From the NCBI RefSeq assembly GCF_003732265.1, contig NZ_MOBK01000006.1, forward strand, positions 186,001-250,000: a stretch of DNA of 64,000 bases, written 5' to 3'. The DNA is from Pseudomonas brassicacearum (GTDB taxonomy: Bacteria > Pseudomonadota > Gammaproteobacteria > Pseudomonadales > Pseudomonadaceae). Position numbers and translations under genes: made by a program. The first letter of the stretch is position 1. Each line of letters opens with the position of its first letter. The notes beneath the pieces are model-generated. The model saw only the letters and a list, made by a program, of their open reading frames with translations, had not been told where the DNA came from and did no database searches. Below are positions 61,785-64,000 of the stretch, piece by piece.

Positions 61785-63344
61785 CTACGATTCTTCCACA
61801 ATCTGGGTCGGCACCGGTTCCGGCGTTGGCGTCGGACCCGCGCGACGGCTCTCCTGGAACCAGTGCAGGGCGATCAGCAGCAGTGTCGGAACGCCGAGCA
61901 GGGCGGTGATCAGGAAGAAGTTGTGATAGCCGAATTTCTCGACCATGACCCCCGAATAGCCGCCGATCAGGCGTGGCAGCAGCAGCATGATCGAGCTGAG
62001 CAGGGCGTATTGGGTGGCGGAAAACTTGAGGTTGGTCAGGCTCGACAGGTAAGCAACGAACGCCGAGGTCGCCAGGCCGGAACTGAAGTTGTCCAGGGAA
62101 ATGGTGACGATCAGCATGTTCAGGTTGGCGCCCATGTCGGCGAGCATCAGGAACAGCAGGTTAGTGCCGGCCGACGCAATGCCGCCGATCAGCAGGATCG
62201 GCAGAATGCCGAAACGCACAATCAGCAGGCCGCCCATACCGGCGCCAACCAGGGTCATGATCAGGCCGAAGATTTTACTGACACCGGCAATCTGATCCTT
62301 GGTGAAGCCCTGATCGATATAGAACACGTTGGCCATGACGCCCATGACCGTGTCGGACATGCGGTAGGTGGCGATCAGGCCCAGCAGCAGGAACGCTTGC
62401 CAGCGGTAGCGTGTAATGAAGTCGTTGACCGGCGTCAGCACTGGCGCCAGGCCGCGACGGCCCATGGTCGACAGGCACAGGGCGGTCAGCGTGGTGTAGA
62501 GAATCGCCCGAAGCAGCGCCCGGTCTTCGAGGACCAGATCGAGCAGGCTTACGCCGCCGAACAGCACGCTGGCGAAGTCGGTGTTATAGAGCTGGGTGAA
62601 CATGGCGGGCACGGACACCAGCAGCACGATCAGCACAAACACCGACGCCAGTTGATGCACAAAGCTGTAGCGGCCGGCCTGAAGCTGGGTGCGCAGTGGC
62701 ACCGGCGGTTCGCGCATGAATATCGAGGTGAGCAGAGCCGGGATCATCAGGGCGCCGAACAGCACGTAGGTGCCGGCCCAGGCCGAATGCTGGTAGTTGA
62801 AACCGGTAGAGCCGAAGCCCTCGGCGAAGAACAGTGCGCCGGCGGTCGCGAGTAACGCGGCGATCCGATAACCGGACATATAGCTGGCGGCGAGGGCGGC
62901 CTGGCGACTGTCTTCGGCGATTTCCAGGCGATAGGCGTCTACCGCGATGTCTTGTGTCGCCGAAGCGAACGCAACGACCACCGCAATAGCGATCAACCAG
63001 GACAAATGTTTTTGTGGGTCGCAAAAACCCATGCCGATCAGGCCGAGGATCACCAGCGCCTGCGATAGCACCAGCCACGAGCGTCGCCGCCCCAGCTTGC
63101 CGAGAAATGGCAGGCGCCATTGGTCCAGCAACGGGGACCACACCCATTTAAAGGCGTAGGCCAGGCCGATCAGGCTTGCATAACCAATGGTTTCGCGGGC
63201 TACACCGGCCTCGCGAAGCCAGACGGAAAGCGTTGAAAACACCAGCATGTAGGGCAGGCCGGCGGCGAAACCAAGCAACAACAACACGAGCGTCGAGGGG
63301 CTGGCATAGGCGGCGAGCGCGGCGCGCCAGGTTTTACGGGGCAT
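61785..63344 (-). CDS. ampG: AmpG-type muropeptide permease (MFS)
   Basis: 519-residue inner-membrane MFS transporter with 12-14 hydrophobic segments. The N-terminal LLLGFAAGLPYMLVFSTLSVWLREAG and SATQDIAVDAYRLEIAEDSRQAALAASYMSGYR are AmpG signatures. It imports GlcNAc-anhydroMurNAc peptides for cell-wall recycling and so feeds the signals that induce AmpC beta-lactamase through AmpR. No ampR or ampC is in the window. P. aeruginosa has two relatives (AmpG, AmpP); which one this equals is not certain. Confidence 0.88.
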   Translation of the reverse strand: MPRKTWRAALAAYASPSTLVLLLLGFAAGLPYMLVFSTLSVWLREAGVARETIGYASLIGLAYAFKWVWSPLLDQWRLPFLGKLGRRRSWLVLSQALVILGLIGMGFCDPQKHLSWLIAIAVVVAFASATQDIAVDAYRLEIAEDSRQAALAASYMSGYRIAALLATAGALFFAEGFGSTGFNYQHSAWAGTYVLFGALMIPALLTSIFMREPPVPLRTQLQAGRYSFVHQLASVFVLIVLLVSVPAMFTQLYNTDFASVLFGGVSLLDLVLEDRALLRAILYTTLTALCLSTMGRRGLAPVLTPVNDFITRYRWQAFLLLGLIATYRMSDTVMGVMANVFYIDQGFTKDQIAGVSKIFGLIMTLVGAGMGGLLIVRFGILPILLIGGIASAGTNLLFLMLADMGANLNMLIVTISLDNFSSGLATSAFVAYLSSLTNLKFSATQYALLSSIMLLLPRLIGGYSGVMVEKFGYHNFFLITALLGVPTLLLIALHWFQESRRAGPTPTPEPVPTQIVEES

Positions 63345-63388
63345 GGGCTGGAGTCTGCCTCAAGAAATACGGAAACAAAGGGCGCACT

Positions 63389-63769
63389 CTAACCGCTGTG
63401 CTCTACCGGACGCCAGCCATGGCGCTGAATATCAACACGATTATTCAGGACACTGATGCCTTCAGCGCGTAATCGCGCACGCTGCTCATCCCCCGAAGGG
63501 CTGCCCACCGGCAGGCTGATCCGACCACCGGCACCCAGCACCCGGTGCCAAGGCAGTTTCGTATCACCCGGCAATTGGCTCAGTGTGCGTCCGACCCAGC
63601 GGGCGGCACGACCGAGTCCGGCCAGTTCTGCCAATTGACCATAGCTCACCACTTTGCCCTCGGGCACTTGTGCCAGGGTCAGGTAGAGCGCCGTGCGTCG
63701 GATTTGCGCCGGACTTTCGGTATCAACGGTTGGGTCGGTCACGTCCGGGGTTCCTGGAGAAGGTCGCAT
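63389..63769 (-). CDS. Alkyltransferase-like protein (ATL), MGMT homologue without the active Cys
   Basis: 126 residues. The C-terminal MGMT-type DNA-binding domain is complete (LYLTLAQVPEGKVVSYGQLAELAGLGRA..), but the active-site PCHRV motif is PWHRV here (W74), which defines ATLs. These bind O6-alkylguanine without repair and direct it to nucleotide excision repair (established for the family). ATG 63769 (MRPSPGTPD) was chosen; the open frame runs up to 63886 with no likeness. It lies 44 bp beyond the ampG start, same strand. Confidence 0.92.
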   Translation of the reverse strand: MRPSPGTPDVTDPTVDTESPAQIRRTALYLTLAQVPEGKVVSYGQLAELAGLGRAARWVGRTLSQLPGDTKLPWHRVLGAGGRISLPVGSPSGDEQRARLRAEGISVLNNRVDIQRHGWRPVEHSG

Positions 63770-63906
63770 TTGCCGTCTGTAGAGTAAGTCGTGGATCACT
63801 GATTGAGAAATGAACTCAATAGAAATAGTCGGGTCAGTCCTTGCTATGGCTTTATCCCTGAGGATAATGCCGACTTTTTTTCGCAATCTTGAGCCTGTAT
63901 TTGCTT

Positions 63907-64000
63907 ATGTTGTCCAGAACCTTGCTGTGCCTCGCTGTTGCCAGTGCCTCCTCACCTTTGCTCGCCGATACCGTCTGGTTGAAGAACGGTGACAAGCTGA
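63907..64000 (+). CDS. Start of an exported protein, probably DUF481 family (partial)
   Basis: Only the first 31 codons are in the window. A signal peptide is clear (MLSRTLLCLAVASASSPLLA, cleavage before Asp), followed by TVWLKNGDKL. The pattern DTVWLKNGD is the usual mature start of DUF481 outer-membrane proteins in pseudomonads. It is divergent from the ATL gene. The frame is open at the edge. Confidence 0.65.
   Translation, partial: MLSRTLLCLAVASASSPLLADTVWLKNGDKL

Overview
The window is a 64 kb stretch of a fluorescent Pseudomonas chromosome (P. fluorescens complex). This rests on the gene order (dxr-rseP-bamA-skp-lpxD-fabZ-lpxA-lpxB-rnhB-dnaE-accA; surE-pcm-nlpD-rpoS-rsmZ-fdxA; mutS-phage lysis genes-cinA-recA-recX; erdR-dgkA; finR/fpr; rhlG), on GC-rich codon use, and on seven paired REP sequences of the GTGGGAGCGGGCTTGCTCGCG type. 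Most of the window is core genome.

Layout. 1-13.5 kb: an envelope and replication run on the + strand, covering isoprenoid synthesis (dxr), outer-membrane assembly (rseP, bamA, skp), lipid A and fatty-acid synthesis (lpxD, fabZ, lpxA, lpxB, accA), rnhB and dnaE. 13.6-20.5 kb: tilS, pyrG, kdsA, eno, ftsB, ispD. 20.6-23.6 kb: a LysR regulator divergent from the glutathione-dependent formaldehyde detoxification pair (adhC, fghA). 23.7-28.8 kb: ispF, truD, surE, pcm, nlpD, rpoS. 28.9-29.2 kb: the small RNA rsmZ with its upstream GacA-type box. 29.3-32.3 kb: fdxA and mutS on the minus strand. 32.5-34.8 kb: a phage-type repressor, an operator array, a holin and a GH19 endolysin. This is the mutS/cinA site that carries R-type tailocins in related strains, but no structural genes are present. 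35.0-37.1 kb: cinA-type pncC, recA (LexA box), recX. 37-50.8 kb: mixed housekeeping and regulatory genes (LOG protein, DTW protein, erdR, dgkA, finR/fpr, trmO, rhlG, a pseudouridine-synthase-like protein, rimO, kup). 50.8-52.8 kb: a small accessory patch with a DUF3077/DUF6124 gene behind a structured leader and a Phd/RelE toxin-antitoxin pair, bounded by a duplicated terminator segment. 52.8-56.8 kb: the virJ-mprF lipid aminoacylation pair. 57.0-57.5 kb: two tandem initiator tRNA genes, each with an internal tandem duplication. 57.7-64 kb: dinB (LexA box), a lipoprotein, proS, ampG, an alkyltransferase-like protein and the start of a probable DUF481 gene.

Functional links. The first 28 kb joins precursor supply to envelope construction and division: dxr, ispD and ispF for isoprenoids; kdsA, lpxD, lpxA and lpxB for LPS; rseP, bamA and skp for outer-membrane proteins; ftsB and nlpD for septation. 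rpoS and rsmZ join stationary-phase and Gac/Rsm control. recA and dinB carry LexA boxes, and the repressor has the self-cleavage signature that would tie the lysis cassette to RecA.

The strongest unusual signals are the two internally duplicated initiator tRNA genes, the structural-gene-free lysis locus with its ATGCAT operator array, the riboswitch-like leader and duplicated borders of the DUF6124/TA patch, the 159-nt palindrome between eno and ftsB, and a pseudouridine-synthase homologue lacking the catalytic aspartate. All family assignments come from reading motifs and from memory of synteny; no database search was run.
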